This document shows, one piece after another, positions 21,765 through 33,765 of a stretch of DNA of 64,000 bases. The notes under the pieces were generated by a model. It was not told the DNA's origin. It saw only the letters and a program-made list of their open reading frames with translations, and made no database searches. This DNA comes from Sabellastarte sp. h YS-2021 (taxonomy: Eukaryota > Annelida > Polychaeta > Sabellida > Sabellidae): the NCBI GenBank assembly GCA_964017235.1, contig OZ024930.1:153698221-153762220 (forward strand). Reading direction: 5' to 3'. The number at the start of each line of letters is the position of its first letter. Positions within the stretch are counted from its first letter, which is position 1. The position numbers and the translations under genes are program-made.

Positions 21765-23245
21765 TTTCCTGTTCACGGACTTGCCTCATTAATATTAATA
21801 AGGAAATATGCGCAGTCACGGCAGTTCTTTGAGGGGGGTTTCCAGACAATATTTTTCACGGACTTGCCTCATTAATATTAATGAGCAAATATGCGAGATC
21901 ACGGAATTTCCTTGGGTTTTCCTTGCAATATTTTACAAATAGAAAGGTTGGTTTAAGATCAATTATAAAGACTGGAAGTGCCCAGAAAACGAAAACGAAT
22001 CGCTGCGCATCCTTGCTAGCGTACATTATACGGCGAGGTTATGTCCCGGGACGTCCCGATATGTAACACATTGGCTATATGTCGGGAAGTGCTAAATATT
22101 GAACACTTGGAAGTGCTTCAGAAGTGCTTTATGTCACGGGATGCCTTGTTTTAGGATTGTGGCAATATTTTACAAAATTAAAGCCTAAAAAAACATCAAA
22201 TACTTTAAACTCAGAAGTCACGACAATAGCAACAACTCATTAATATTCGTGAGAAGATATGATCATCGGTTGTGAATTTCCCGGGTTTTTCTTGCAATAT
22301 TTTGTAAAATGGAAGCTTCAGTGAAGACCAAATACCTTAAACTTGAGAACTCAAGGCAGTAGCACCAACTCATTAATCTTCATAAGAAGATATGAGGTCA
22401 CGGATTTCCCGGGTTTTTCTAACGATATTTTATAAAATTGAGGCTTCAATGAAGATCAAATACCTTAAACTCAAGAAATCACGGCAATAGTATCAACTAA
22501 TTAATATTCATGAGGAGATATGAGGTCACAAAGCTAACTATAAAAAATCAACCAATGAAATCATTTCCCGACATTTAGCCAGTAATTTACATATCGGGAT
22601 GTCCCGTGATTTAACCACTGCGTACATTATAACGTGAGGGATCTGGTACTGAAAAGTAGTTCTACAGACTGGTAACCGTAGAATTACGAGATACATAGTT
22701 CCTACAAAAAGTATATTTATTGACTAAATAAAGAGACGTTTTTGTGTTAAAATCATGCCATTCTTTACAATAGGAATAAAGGACTTGGTTTGAGTTTGTA
22801 TCAGCGAATAAATCAAAAATGCTGGTGGCCCACTATCCGGCTTCGTCCATTATTCTGCCCGGAAGTTTGTGATTTATTCGCCGATACAAACTCAAACCTT
22901 GTCCTTTATTCCTACAATACCAGTGCATTTCCTGTTCACAGACTTGCCTCATTAATAATAATGAGCAAATATGCGCAGTCACGATAGTTCTTTGAGAGGG
23001 TTTCCTGACAATATTTTACAAGGCTGGTTTAAGATGAGAACTACCAGCATATTTTCTGTTCACGGACTTGCCTCATTAATATTAATGAGCAAATATGTGC
23101 GGTCACGGCAGTTCTTTGGGGTTTCCTACTAATATTTTATAAATAGAAAGGTTGATTTAAGATGAAATCTACTAGCATATTTCCTGTTCACGGACTTGCC
23201 TCATTAATATTAATGAGCAAATAGTTCTTTGACGGGGTTTCCTGC
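21765..23245 (+). repeat. Palindrome-bearing dispersed tandem repeats
   Basis: At least seven copies of CCTCATTAATATTAATGAGC or a decayed form (near 21785, 21865, 22240, 22370, 22498, 22948, 23074, 23202), usually preceded by TTTCCTGTTCACGGACTTG and followed by AAATATGCG, a TCACGG block and a TTTCTTGCAATATTTTA block. Spacing varies between about 85 and 145 bp with interruptions, so this is an old array disrupted by insertions. Confidence 0.75.
22771..22914. mobile_element. Fold-back MITE
   Basis: TAGGAATAAAGGACTTGGTT ... is matched by the inverted copy ... AACCTTGTCCTTTATTCCTA. Arms are about 45 bp with a central 50-60 bp and terminal TA on both sides. It interrupts the surrounding repeat array. 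Confidence 0.85.
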
Positions 23246-23269
23246 AATACTTTATTTATATATTCCAAA

Positions 23270-23345
23270 ATAAAATATAGATGCAATTCCAAAACTACAT
23301 TCGGACAATGGTTTAATGCTTTCCTGATAGGTCATGTGACTAGAT
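23270..23345 (-). repeat. Fragment homologous to the interior of hAT-like element 1
   Basis: The minus strand reads GTCACATGACCTATCAGGAA ... CGAATGTAGTTTTGGAATTG, matching 27270-27330 on the plus strand. No ends are visible. Confidence 0.6.
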
Positions 23346-23534
23346 TTGTACAGACTGTCTTGTCAAAAGGCTGACAATATCTTTTAAAATGCTGAATAAT
23401 CCTTCACTGTTAAAATATATACTGCCTAATATGCTACTACCTTTGCAATCGGATCTGAAAAAACGCATCAGATTGTCGCTCTTAATAGACCTAGCAAATG
23501 ATACAATCAGAGTAGCGAATATCACGACAGCACT

Positions 23535-23930
23535 ATCCTCAACCCTGTAAACTCACAGACTTTGATGTTCCTCCACCCTGTATAAGCATGAAATCGACTA
23601 ATTTTAGAATATTACAGGTACATATCCACACTAAAATGATTTGACATGACACATTTTATTAGAACACCACCTCATCTACATGTTCCTCCACCCTGTAAAG
23701 TCACACATTTTGATGTTCCTCCACCCAGTAAAAGCATGAAATCGCCTATTTTGAGAGTATTCCAGGTACACATCCACACTGAAATGCTTTGACATGACAC
23801 ATTTTATCCAAACACCACCTAAGCCACATGTTCCTCCACCCTGTAAAGTCACATATTTAGATTTTCCTCCATCCTGTAAAATCATGAAATCTCCCATTAT
23901 GAAAGTATTTCAGGTTCACATCCACACTAA
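23535..23930 (-). repeat. F-family tandem repeat (about 147 bp, near three units)
   Basis: The unit carries (minus strand) TACAGGGTGGAGGAACAT twice, then 'atgtgtcatgtcaaagcatt' and 'gtggatgtgtacctggaata'. Single copies of the same motif occur at 44490-44540 and 45634-45652. Confidence 0.8.
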
Positions 23931-24170
23931 AACTAGACCTACGCATCGGAGAACCGATGCAAATTTATATCCAATTATCGTTTAACCTTGAAGGAGGGGT
24001 CCAAGGTCAAATCTAAAAACATCATAAGATTTCCAGCCCATGACCTCCTATAACTTGGTTTCATATTGCAAACCTCTAGTACCAATAATAAGCAAGTTAT
24101 CAGCACTTTTAAGTTTGGCTATTGTCCTTTGACCTTGAAGGAGGGGTCCAAGGTCAAATCTGACCTGTGT
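23931..24170 (+). mobile_element. D-family element, 5' end
   Basis: Begins ACTAGACCTACGCATCGGAG, then enters units with TTGACCTTGAAGGAGGGGTC and CAAGGTCAAA. The same 5' end, inverted, is at 44380-44410. Homology stops near 24170 and D-type units resume at 25415, so it was probably split by the unknown sequence between. Confidence 0.7.
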
Positions 24171-25280
24171 TTCCGTTTACGCACAAATGTGCGTAAATTT
24201 ACGTCGAAATCAAGCGATTTACGCACATAATATTTACCTGGGGGTCAGACTGATGCAGAAGTATTTATAAAAAGAAATATTGATATTTCGTCTATGTATG
24301 CAGCAATTCTTTATTTATTCCAATTTCAAAACAAAAATGGCTGATTTCCTGTTTGTTTTCCTGTCAATGCGCATGTGTGGGATCAAAAGGTCGAGAGGTT
24401 AAGAGTTCACGAGGTCACGCATGCGCATTCGCCTTAGTCAATAACAAAGGACTCGAGATTTTTTAATGAAAGATAGATGCACATGCAATAAAAACAGCAC
24501 TGAAGATAAGCTATATATTTTAAATTTTCATGTGAGATGAGAGCTACGCAGATCCATCTTAAACGGCCAGTGTTATAATGTACCCTTGCAAATCTTATTC
24601 GAAACGTTACATATCGAAAGAAAATGTGATCTTTGCAAGGACACCATTGGAAACAACGTGCAGTGGGAGACATGTTTTACTAAATCTCGGAAATCCTTGA
24701 ATTTTTAACCCCGGAAAATATTACCTCTGAAATTCTAAAATATTTACAGGTTTTGCAGCAAAAACACTGTAACTTTGGAACCACTCTCTGGATTTTTGTC
24801 AAATAAAAAGCAACATAAACTACAATAATTTGTCTTTCAAACAGTATAGATATCATATTTGTAGTGTAAATAAAATAATCTTTAGAAACTATCAACATAT
24901 ACTATATATCATTGAAAATTAAGTAGTGCTTCTGTTCATTTTTGCTACCTTAAAAATCATCCAAAAATAAGAAGAAAAAAGTCAGGTATATTTTTTGACT
25001 GTTTTCTTTACCCTGATGTACACAGGTGGTGCTTTAGATATTTTTATGAAATCAATGTACAACCATGTACAATGTACTATAATTTATTGTCAAAGTGATA
25101 AATTTAAATCTAATTTGTTGCTTTTTAGTCACTGGGTGTATCTAAACATCGTTTATTGAGGAAAATGTGGCAGAATATTACTTGTACCCCATTTTCGATG
25201 CCCCATGGGTACATGGTACCCCACGTTTCATAACTCTAACACACACTGTCTTTGTAAGGTATTTTAGGTATTGTTTGGCC
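24171..25280. other. No gene recognised
   Basis: Contains a perfect palindrome around TTTACGCACAAATGTGCGTA (24177-24198). No coding frame is convincing. It may be sequence inserted into the D-family element. Confidence 0.35.
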
Positions 25281-25414
25281 ATTATTTTTGTAACCTGCAG
25301 TTTAAGTGGAAGGGGGTCAAGCCTAACTGACCCTCAAAAATTTTGATTGACCCCCGGTTTTCAAAGGAGGGGGTCAATTGACCTCCAGAAAAAAGAGGCT
25401 CAGGAAACACTGTC

Positions 25415-25805
25415 TGACCACACCAAAAGATTCTCAGTCCATGATTTCCTATAGTTTGGTTTACCATCCCAAACCTCTAGGACCAATAATAAGCAATTTA
25501 TAAGCATTTTTAAGTTTGGCTATCCTCGTTTGACCTTGACGGAGGGGTCCAAGGTCAAATCTGACCACACCAAAAGATTCCCAGCCCTTGATTTCCTATA
25601 GTTTGGTTTACCATTCCAAACCTGTAGGACCAATAATAAGCGAGTTATAAGCACTTGTAACTTTGGCTATCCTCGTTTGACCTTGAAGGAGGGCTTCAAG
25701 GTCAAATCTGACCACAGCAAAAGATTCTCAGTCCATAATTTCCTATATATTGGTTTACCATTCGAAACCTCTGGGACCAATAATAAGGGATTTATAAGCA
25801 TTTTT
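25415..25805 (+). repeat. D-family tandem units
   Basis: Two and a half units with CTGACCACACCAAAAGATTC, 'cctatagtttggtttaccat', GGACCAATAATAAGC and TTGACCTTGA-AGGAGGG-TCAAGGTCAAA. Each unit holds an inverted pair of AGGTCA half-sites. Cut off by the T-family hairpin at 25806. Confidence 0.8.
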
Positions 25806-26915
25806 ACCTCACAGCCCTTAAGGGCTGTCGGGGTATTGTTTGCACCCATGGTGTCCGGTTGGGCGGGCGGGCGCTGGGAAAAAGTTTGTCCGGGCTGTAT
25901 CTCAGAAACCGTAAGGTGTAGTAACTTGATACTTGGTAGGGACATTGCTTAGGATGTGTAGGTGTGCAACGTCAGGGTCTGACCTTGATTTGACCTTGCC
26001 GTAGTGACCTTGATTTTGAAAATCTTGTCCGGGCTATATCTCAGAAACCGTAAGGTGTAGGAAGTGGATACGTGGTAGGGACATTGGTTAGGGGGTGTAG
26101 GTGTGCGACATGGTGTGACCTTGACCTATATCTCGGAAACCGTAAGGTGTAGGAATTTGATACTTGGTAGGGATATTGGTTAGGGGGTGTAGGTGTGCAA
26201 CGTCATGGTCTGACCTTGATTTGACCTTTGACCTTGCCGTAGTGACCTTGACCTATAAATTCTTGTCCGTGCTATATCTCGGAAACCATAAGGTGTAGGA
26301 AACTTGGTAGGGATATTGGTTGGAAGATGTAGGTGTGCAATATCATGGTGTGACCTTGATTTGACCTTGCTGTACTGACCTTGACCTATAAAATCTTGTC
26401 CGGGCTATATCTCGGAAACCGAAAGATATAGGAAATTGATACTTGGTAGGGTCATTGGTTAGGAGGTGTAGGTGTGGAATGTCATGGTCTGACCTTGATT
26501 TTAGCTTTGACCTTACCATAGTGACCTTGACCTATAAAATCTTGTCTGGGCTATATGTTGGAGACCGTAAGGTCTAGGAATTTGATGCTTGGTAGGGACA
26601 TTGGTTAGGATTTGTAGGTGTGCAACATCATGGTGTGATCTTGATTTGACCTTTGACCTTGTCGTAGTGATCTTGACCTATAAAATCTTCTTGCACCTTT
26701 TTAATTTTCGACACTTTTGGCAGCCAGCTTGGATTTTTGTGGAAAATGAAAAAGTGTGAATATTTCTAAAACTGTAAGAGATCGAGCAAATTTTTGACCC
26801 ACAGGGTATTACAAAATTATCCTATGTAAAGGGGAAAAGCTTCAATTTTGGCCACTTTTGGCAGACATCCACATCCGTCTTCATCTTCACAAGTCTAAAT
26901 CCCAGGGTCTAGGTA
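25806..26915 (-). mobile_element. T-family pearl/HINE-like element
   Basis: The 3' end (minus orientation) is the hairpin CAGCCC-TTAA-GGGCTG near 25807, next to a GGGCGGGC-type microsatellite (25859-25872). About six units of roughly 140 bp follow, with ATATCTCGGAAACCGTAAGG, TTGGTAGGGACATTGGTTAG and TGACCTTTGACCTTG. At 26740-26870 there is a single unit homologous to the 169-bp repeat of elements A/B/C (on minus: ACCCTGTGGGTCAAAAATTT, GATCTCTTACAGTTTTAGAA). The presumed 5' end near 26915 reads ACCTAGACCC. Other copies are at 40258-40640 and 45653-46107. Confidence 0.7.
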
Positions 26916-27418
26916 TATGGTTACCTCCTCTGGATGTCTGCTAAGGTTTTTTATATTTTATTTTTTAAAAACAGTGTTTAATATTAGTGTTCTCAAAGTA
27001 TCCCTTTTGGTGGGACCGGGTAGGTAATGATTTCAGCGGGCAGGTACCCGGGTACTCGCGCCGATGGGCGATAATAGGTGATTCTACAAAAATCTCCACA
27101 TTTACAAACTTAAAACTTACACAAATAATGGGATCCAACCATGTGCTTTATTTGTCGTCGGCCACCCTTTTTGCATTCAAAACAGTACCACACAGAAGAA
27201 ATGTTAACCAAGAAAAGATTTCTGTATATTCAAAACACGGTTGTTTATTGTAGTGTCCATAAAAGTAGAGTCACATGACCTATCAGTAAAAGCATTTACT
27301 GTTACTCGAATGTAGTTTCGGAATTGAAACTTTATTTTTTTTCCAGGCAGGTAAGTGAACTTTATTGATTCTAAATTATGAAATACTGTTTGAAAATAGA
27401 AGATATCCTTCTTTTAAT

Positions 27419-27464
27419 TATATCCCCAGACGAAAGTCGGGGATATATTGGATTCAGGTCCGTC

Positions 27465-27507
<43 letters not shown>

Positions 27508-29890
27508 AGAAATTTCCTTGTGGACGCGATAACTCAAAAACAAATTAATTTTTTTTTTTCAAACTTGGTACACATGTTAAGGGTGCCCAAAGGAAGATCC
27601 CTATTTTAAGGTGACCTTAAACTCCCAGTAAAAAAGAACTTATGGCCACCTTAAGGTCAGAAATTGGACTTTTGGCCACTTAGAGCCCTGTAGGTCACAA
27701 ACTATGATGCTCAGCTGGCTAAAATTTTACCTGACAACACATTAATATGTTCTTAGTACATGTGCCGAAAATCACGACTTTAAGTTGAGGAGAAAATTGT
27801 CTTTGAGGCCCATAAATACCCCCACTTAGGGATTTTTTGCTATACTTTTCACATATTTTGCCCTATAATTTGGAAGTGGTAATTCTGATGAGTCTCAAAC
27901 TGTGCTAGGTATAACTTTGATATGTAATCCTTGTCTGTAGAAAATTTTAGGGCTGTAGGTTTACCCAAAGGGGTCGACTTAAGGTCTCAAAAGTGCCCAC
28001 AGAGACCCAATTTATGCACTTTTTGCCAATTTTAAGCACTGTAGCTTTCAAACTATGTCTCTCATCTAAGTTAAATATCATCTGGGAATATATCTATGTG
28101 TTTTCTTATATGTGCCCCAACATTTAGGCCTTTAATAGACAGTTAACCTGTGTATCAGGACCATAAACACCCACCCGAGTGACCCTTATAAGACATTTTT
28201 CACATCTTTTTCCCTGTAACTTGGAAATGGTAAGTCTGAGAAGTTTCAAACTGTATTAGATATATATTCTGTGTGTAATCTTAGTATGTAACAGATTTTA
28301 AGTCTAAAGCTTTAATTTTGAAGGTCAAATTGAGGTCTCTAAAAGGCTCCCAAAGACCCAATATTTGGACTTTTTGCTACTTTTAAACCCTGTGACTGTC
28401 AAACTATGTGACTGATAGAGCTCAAATCCTATCTGGGAAGATATTAGTATGTTATTTATATATGTGCCAAAAATTAAGGCTTTAAGAAGACATTTAACCT
28501 GTGTATGAGGACCATAAATCCCCACCCGAGTGACCATTTTTAGACATTTTTCACATATTTTTCCCTGTAACTTGGAAATGGTAAGTCTAAGAAGTTTCAA
28601 ACTGTATTAGATGCATATTCTATGTGTAATCTTAGTATGTGACAAATTTTAAGTCTGCAGCTTTAATTTGAAGGCCACATTTAGGTCTCTAGAAGGCCCC
28701 ATAAAGACCCAGTATTTGGACTTTTTGCCAATTTTAAGGCCTGTGACTGTTAAACTATGTGACTGATAGAGCTGAAATCTCATCTGGGAATACATTATTA
28801 TGTTCTTTTTACATGTGCCAAAAATCAAGGCTTCAAGTAGACATTTAACCTGTGTATGAGGACCTTGAACACCCACCTGAGTGACCCTTTTAAGACATTT
28901 TTCACATATTTTGCTCTGTAACTTGGAAATGGTAAGTCTGAGAAGTTTCAAACTTTATTAGATACATATTCTATGTGTAATCTTAGTATGTAACAAATTT
29001 TAAGTCTGAAGCTTTAATTTGAAAGCCACATCGAGATCTCTAAAAGGCCCACAGAGACCCAATATTTGGACTTTTTGCCACCTTTAAGCCCTGTGACTGT
29101 TAAACTATGTGATTGATGGAGCTGAAATCCCATCTGGGAATGCATTATTATGTCCTTTTTACATATGGCGAAAATCAAGGTTTTTAGTAGACATTTAACC
29201 TGTGTATGAGGGCCATAGACACTCGCCCAAGTGCCTTTTTGGACATTTTTTCCGTATTTTGCCCTGTTATTTGGAAATGCTTAGTGTGACAAGTCTTAAA
29301 CTGTATTATATATAAATTTTTGTTTGTTATGTATGTCCCCCAAAAAGTTTCAGATCTGTAGTTTAATTGCTAAGGTCTCTTTAACAATTGTAAAATGCCC
29401 ACAGAAACCCAATTTTTGGACATTATGCCACTTTAAAGCCCAGTAACTGTCAAACTATGTGGGTTATAGAGCTGAAATCTTTGAATTTTTAAAAGGAAAT
29501 GCCTGTCTATTTAAATTTTGAATATTAATAATGTTATGGCTATCTTAGTCTTTTAAGAACTTATTTTTGTGTGTTATACCTCTGCTTGCTGAGTTTTTAA
29601 CTTTTTAAAATGAAACTGGTTAAACGCCGGTTAAACATATTCAAGTAGACAAAATGGACACTTTAAGTGAGCTTTAAGTCCCAATATTAATGAAATTATA
29701 TCCGTATGTAGTAAAACTAGGGGATTTTTAACCCTCAACTAGCCCAGTTTTATTCAACTTGCCTCAGTTAATTTTGACACAGCTCCTACAGTTATGAACT
29801 CATTTCAGTTGATAATCACATACTTAAAATTCTCAATTCTTTTTGTATTTGAGTACCCCTTTTATATAGATTGTTTGTTTACCATTTATG
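27419..29890 (-). mobile_element. R-family pearl/HINE-like element, copy 1
   Basis: The terminal hairpin TATCCCC...GGGGATA (27421-27445, arms 7 bp) is followed by a (GCC)n tract and a short unique piece. Then come about five units of roughly 350 bp with landmarks 'atttggactttttgccac', GCCCTGTGACTGTTAAACTA, 'gtgtatgaggaccataaa' and 'cttggaaatggtaagtctg'. After 29480 there is a unique segment continuing into the LINE insertion at 29893. Paralogues: 32590-33765 and 33766-35808. It has no genuine coding; minus-strand frames of about 95 aa repeat because the units are alike. Confidence 0.75.
27466..27507 (+). repeat. (GCC)n microsatellite
   Basis: About 14 uninterrupted GCC units. The paralogue at 33817 has only about three, so the tract has expanded or contracted between copies. 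Confidence 0.95.
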
Positions 29891-29892
29891 CT

Positions 29893-30330
29893 GTAGCACT
29901 CCATCTCTTTGAGAGAACATGTAAACTGTGTAAAAAAGATGTAGAAGATGAGATACATTTTGTTTGTGTTTGTCCAGCTTTAGAGCTGATTCGTATGAAA
30001 TATTTCAAAATTTTAAATATAGATAAATCTGAATTATTAATAGATCAATTATCAAGGGTATTAACTCATATGAATGTCAATATGGTTATTAATTTTATTT
30101 TTGATTTGTGGCAAGAAAGAAAAAGTAAATTATATTAGTAATTTTTATGTATTGAATTGCTGTCTTTATTTACTGTATCTTACCTCAAAATATGTTTGCT
30201 CTGTTTGTTATTAACTCTCTATTTAAAGTGACTTATAAGCCCATATAGGGCTGGGTATTACTTCAATAGTTTTTGTATAATCCTTGTCAACATAATACAT
30301 GTCACTATAATAAACTAATAAACTAAACTA
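29893..30330 (+). pseudogene. 5'-truncated LINE, C-terminal end and 3' UTR
   Basis: The frame reads RTCKLCKKDVEDEIHFVCVC (29920-29979) and continues to a stop at 30136. It is the same C-terminal cysteine/histidine motif as at 1831-2151, and the 3' UTR shares 'gtgacttataagccca' and 'gggctgggtat'. It ends in ATAATAAACTAATAAACTAA. The paralogous site without the insertion is at 39045 (GTGCTGTATTTAGTCCCACC), so this is a classic short LINE insertion into the duplicated block. Confidence 0.85.
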
Positions 30331-30824
30331 AGTCCCAACCCACATCCCCCACCCGGATTCCCCCCACCCACCTCTGGGACCTCCAGCTATATTGAGTGAC
30401 ACTAAATAAACAAAGGTATTTAATGATATCAGATGAGAAACAAAGACCTCAATGGGGTTGCAGATCTTGTGTAATAGTGAGAGAGGTGTGGAGAAGGGGA
30501 GAGGGGTGGGGGTGGGAGGTGGTGGCCTTCATTACATATAACACAAAGGGGAGTCAGAACAGAGATTGTGTCACATATTTAGGTTGCATATATATGGACC
30601 ACATATATAGGTATAGAGGAAATGAATAACTGAAAACAATTTGCAAATTCTAAAAATAATATAATAAAATAATAATATAAATAATTTTTTTTTAAATAAT
30701 ATTTTATTTGTGAACAAATATAGAAACAGATATGCGCTTTTGGGATTATGAATTTTAGAATGGACATTGAATCATCAATCATTTAAATACTTTGAAGGAA
30801 GATTGAAAAGTATGATGAGTTGAG

Positions 30825-31833
30825 TTAAAAATACGGAGTGGCTGCTGATCCGTGTTTCGCGGTTCAATAGTTTAATGGTCTGTTGGTCCGTGTAGTTTAT
30901 AAACACTTACAGTTCCGTGAATTATGAGAAATAAAGGCAGGAAAATGCTAAACACAACCACTGTGATAAGTTTGACACACAAGAAGATTTGAAATATTAC
31001 ATGACTGTAAACTCACAACACTGTCACTTTCACTTCAGCTGATAATTGCAATTACCAGCCGGTTAAATCAATGGAAGGGATATTGCACTGAAGATGATGG
31101 CATGTCATTTTTAAAAGTGTTAATAATTCCACTCATCAGTCTAAGGAAAAACTTCAGTTGGAAATTTTAAGCCTATCTGAATGTATCTGACTGCCTGCTG
31201 TTAAAAACCATAAATCTGTCAGTCCTTGTGTTCACGTTTATTTTGAAAGTAGACTTATGTGTACTTTGTAGTGTCTGAAAGTTGGCAGATAATATAAGTC
31301 CCAGTTTCACCTATGCATGTAATGTGAAGTATATGTTACTTCTGTGTCCCAGCCTTGTCCCAGGTGTTAATGTATAGTATAGACACAACTGGTTAATTGC
31401 ATTATAATTATTTTTCATAATGTTCTCATATATTTATGTAGCTTAGCTAGCTGATGAGTCTCCCAGACAGGAAAGGCCTCTGATACAATTTACATTATGG
31501 CAAAATTTCGTGTTTGCATTCTGGTTTAGACAGCCTAGAAGGCAGGGCTAGCCTACATGTGTTTTTAAAGTAAATATTGTGGTCATATTCCCCGGTTGTA
31601 AATAAAAGTCAGTTGTACAGAGTGCTATTTTTCGTAAGATATACAGGGAGTGCTTTTGTGTTTCAGTGTATATCATCAATTAAAATAGTTACAGTTATTG
31701 CTGTTTCTGTCACTATTTACTCAAAATCACGGATATATTAGCACTATTCAACCGTGAAAACACTACACTGATTGATAGACTGGTAAGCTATTGAACCGTG
31801 ACACACGGATCCATAGCCACAGCGTTAAAAATA
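30825..31833. mobile_element. Mutator-like TIR element with 9-bp target duplication
   Basis: TTAAAAATA at 30825-30833 and 31825-31833 flanks a 991-bp element. The left end CGGAGTGGCTGCTGATCCGT and right end CGCTGTGGCTATGGATCCGT (reverse complement) match over about 37 bp to TTCAATAG. The empty site exists in the paralogous block: GAGTTAGAAATAATATT at 39532-39548. A 9-bp duplication suggests a MULE; an 8-bp reading would suggest hAT. No transposase frame. Confidence 0.85.
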
Positions 31834-32589
31834 ATATTTTATTTGTCAACAAATATAGAAACAGATATGCTCTTTTGGGATTATTATTTTAGAATGGACA
31901 TTCAATCATCAATCATTTAAATACTTTGAAAATAGGTATAGAGTTATCATTGCAGGAAGATTGAAAATATAATTTGAGTTATGTATTCGGCGTCTGGGGA
32001 TACACCATCTTCCTTGGAAGATATAAACAGAGTAGATTGATGTGCTGAAGTTCATATAATAATGGGTAATTATGTTTTTAAAAATTCCCGATCAAAACCT
32101 GTGGCGTGAGTGATGACCTGTCTGGGGATATGTTGGCGCCGAGTTGGCCCAATCTAGTTTATTTAAGGTGTGCATATCACTATATAGGCAATATATACAA
32201 CGTTTCATGTACTCGGAATTACATAACTGAGTTAATATACTGACGATTTTCAAAGGGTATCGGCATTTAACAATGCATTAATACCCAAAATAAAAGACAA
32301 ATTAAATATTTTAAATGGTGTAGAAGAGTGAGAAAACATTACTGTCGTGCATTTTAATTGAATAAATTCATTTTTAGGTTAATTTATGAAGTCCAGATAT
32401 ATATGTGTACTCGTCAGCCAAAGTGGGCGATATTGACAGTAGTTTCGGGTACTCGGGTATGTGATTTCAGATTCGGGTAAATATTCAGGGTTCGGGTACC
32501 CGGATATCCGGATACCCGTTGAGATCACTATTTAATATGTGTAATGTCTTTTCTTCTAGGTGACCTATAATGTCAATATTAGTCTTCAT

Positions 32590-33765
32590 CTTTTTATTAT
32601 ATCCCTGGATTCAGGTCGCCGTAGCAATTTCCTTGTATACGCGATAACTCAAAAAGAGGTTAATATTTTTCTTTCAAACTTGGTACATGTTAAGGGTGCC
32701 CAAAAGGAAGATCCCTATTTTGATTTGACCTTAAACTCCCAATAATATAGAATTTATGGCCACCTTAAGGTCAGAAATTGCACTTTTGGCCACTTAGAGC
32801 CCACTAGGTCACAAACTATGAGCTTCATGTGGCTAAAATTTTACCTGAGAACACATTAATATATTCTTAGTACATGTGCCAAAAATCAAGACTTTAATTT
32901 GAGGAGAAAATTGTCTTTGAGGCCCATAAAGACCCCACTTTTTCTTACATTTTTCACATATTTTGCCCTATAATTTGGAAGTGGCAATTCTGATGAGTTT
33001 CAAACTGCACTAGGTATAACTTTCATATGTAATCCTTGTCTGTGAAAATTTTAAAGGCTCTTGGTTTACCTGTAAGGGGTCCACTTAAGGTCTCAAAAGT
33101 GTCCAGAGAGACCCAATTTATGCACTTTTTACCACTTTCAAGCACTGTAGCTTTCAAACTATGTGTCTCATCTAAGTTAAATATCATCTGGGAATATATC
33201 GATATGTTTTCTTATATGTGCCCCAAACTTTAGGCCATTATTAGACGTTTAACCTGTGTATGAGGACCATAGACACCCACCCAAGTGACCCTTTTTCGAC
33301 ATTTTTCACATCTTTTGCCCTGTAACTTGTAAATGGTAAGTCTGAGAAGTTTCAAACTGTATTAAAGATATACATTCTATTTGTCACGTTGAGGTCTCTA
33401 AAAGGCTCACAGAGACCCAATATTTGGACTTTTTTGCCACTTTTAAGCTTTGTGACTGTTAAACTATGTGGCTCATAGAGCTGAAATCTCATTTTGGAAT
33501 ATATTGATATGTTCTTTTACGATAATCAAGGCTTTAAGTGGACATTTAGCCTGTGTGAGGCCCTTAAGTGCCCACCTGAGTCCACCTTTACTTGAGTATC
33601 TGGCCCATAGGTTGACTTTTATGCTACAGTTTTGTCATATATGTATTATTTTGCCTTCTAACTAGAAATGTATGTTTGATGAAACTCCAAAAATACTCAC
33701 AGGGACCCAATTTATAAACTTTTGGCTTATTTTAAGGCCTCTAGGTGTCAAACCATGTGGCTAAT
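32590..33765 (-). mobile_element. R-family element, copy 2 (degraded)
   Basis: Same order as copy 1, from TATCCCTGGATTCAGG (hairpin arm damaged, no GCC tract) through about three 350-bp units. It lies directly head to tail with copy 3. Confidence 0.75.

Larger units (their letters stand above)
26977..32538. mobile_element. hAT-like element 1 with perfect 8-bp target duplication
   Basis: TTTAATAT at 26977-26984 is repeated at 32531-32538. The element (26985-32530) starts TAGTGTTCTCAA and ends TTGAGATCACTA (inverted, one mismatch). Both subterminal regions are rich in GGGTACCCGG-type sequence and each contains a GGGCGATA motif (27066, 32425). The 8-bp duplication and TIR form are typical of hAT transposons. 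No transposase frame remains. Most of the interior is later insertions: R-family repeat, LINE fragment and MULE-like element. Confidence 0.8.
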
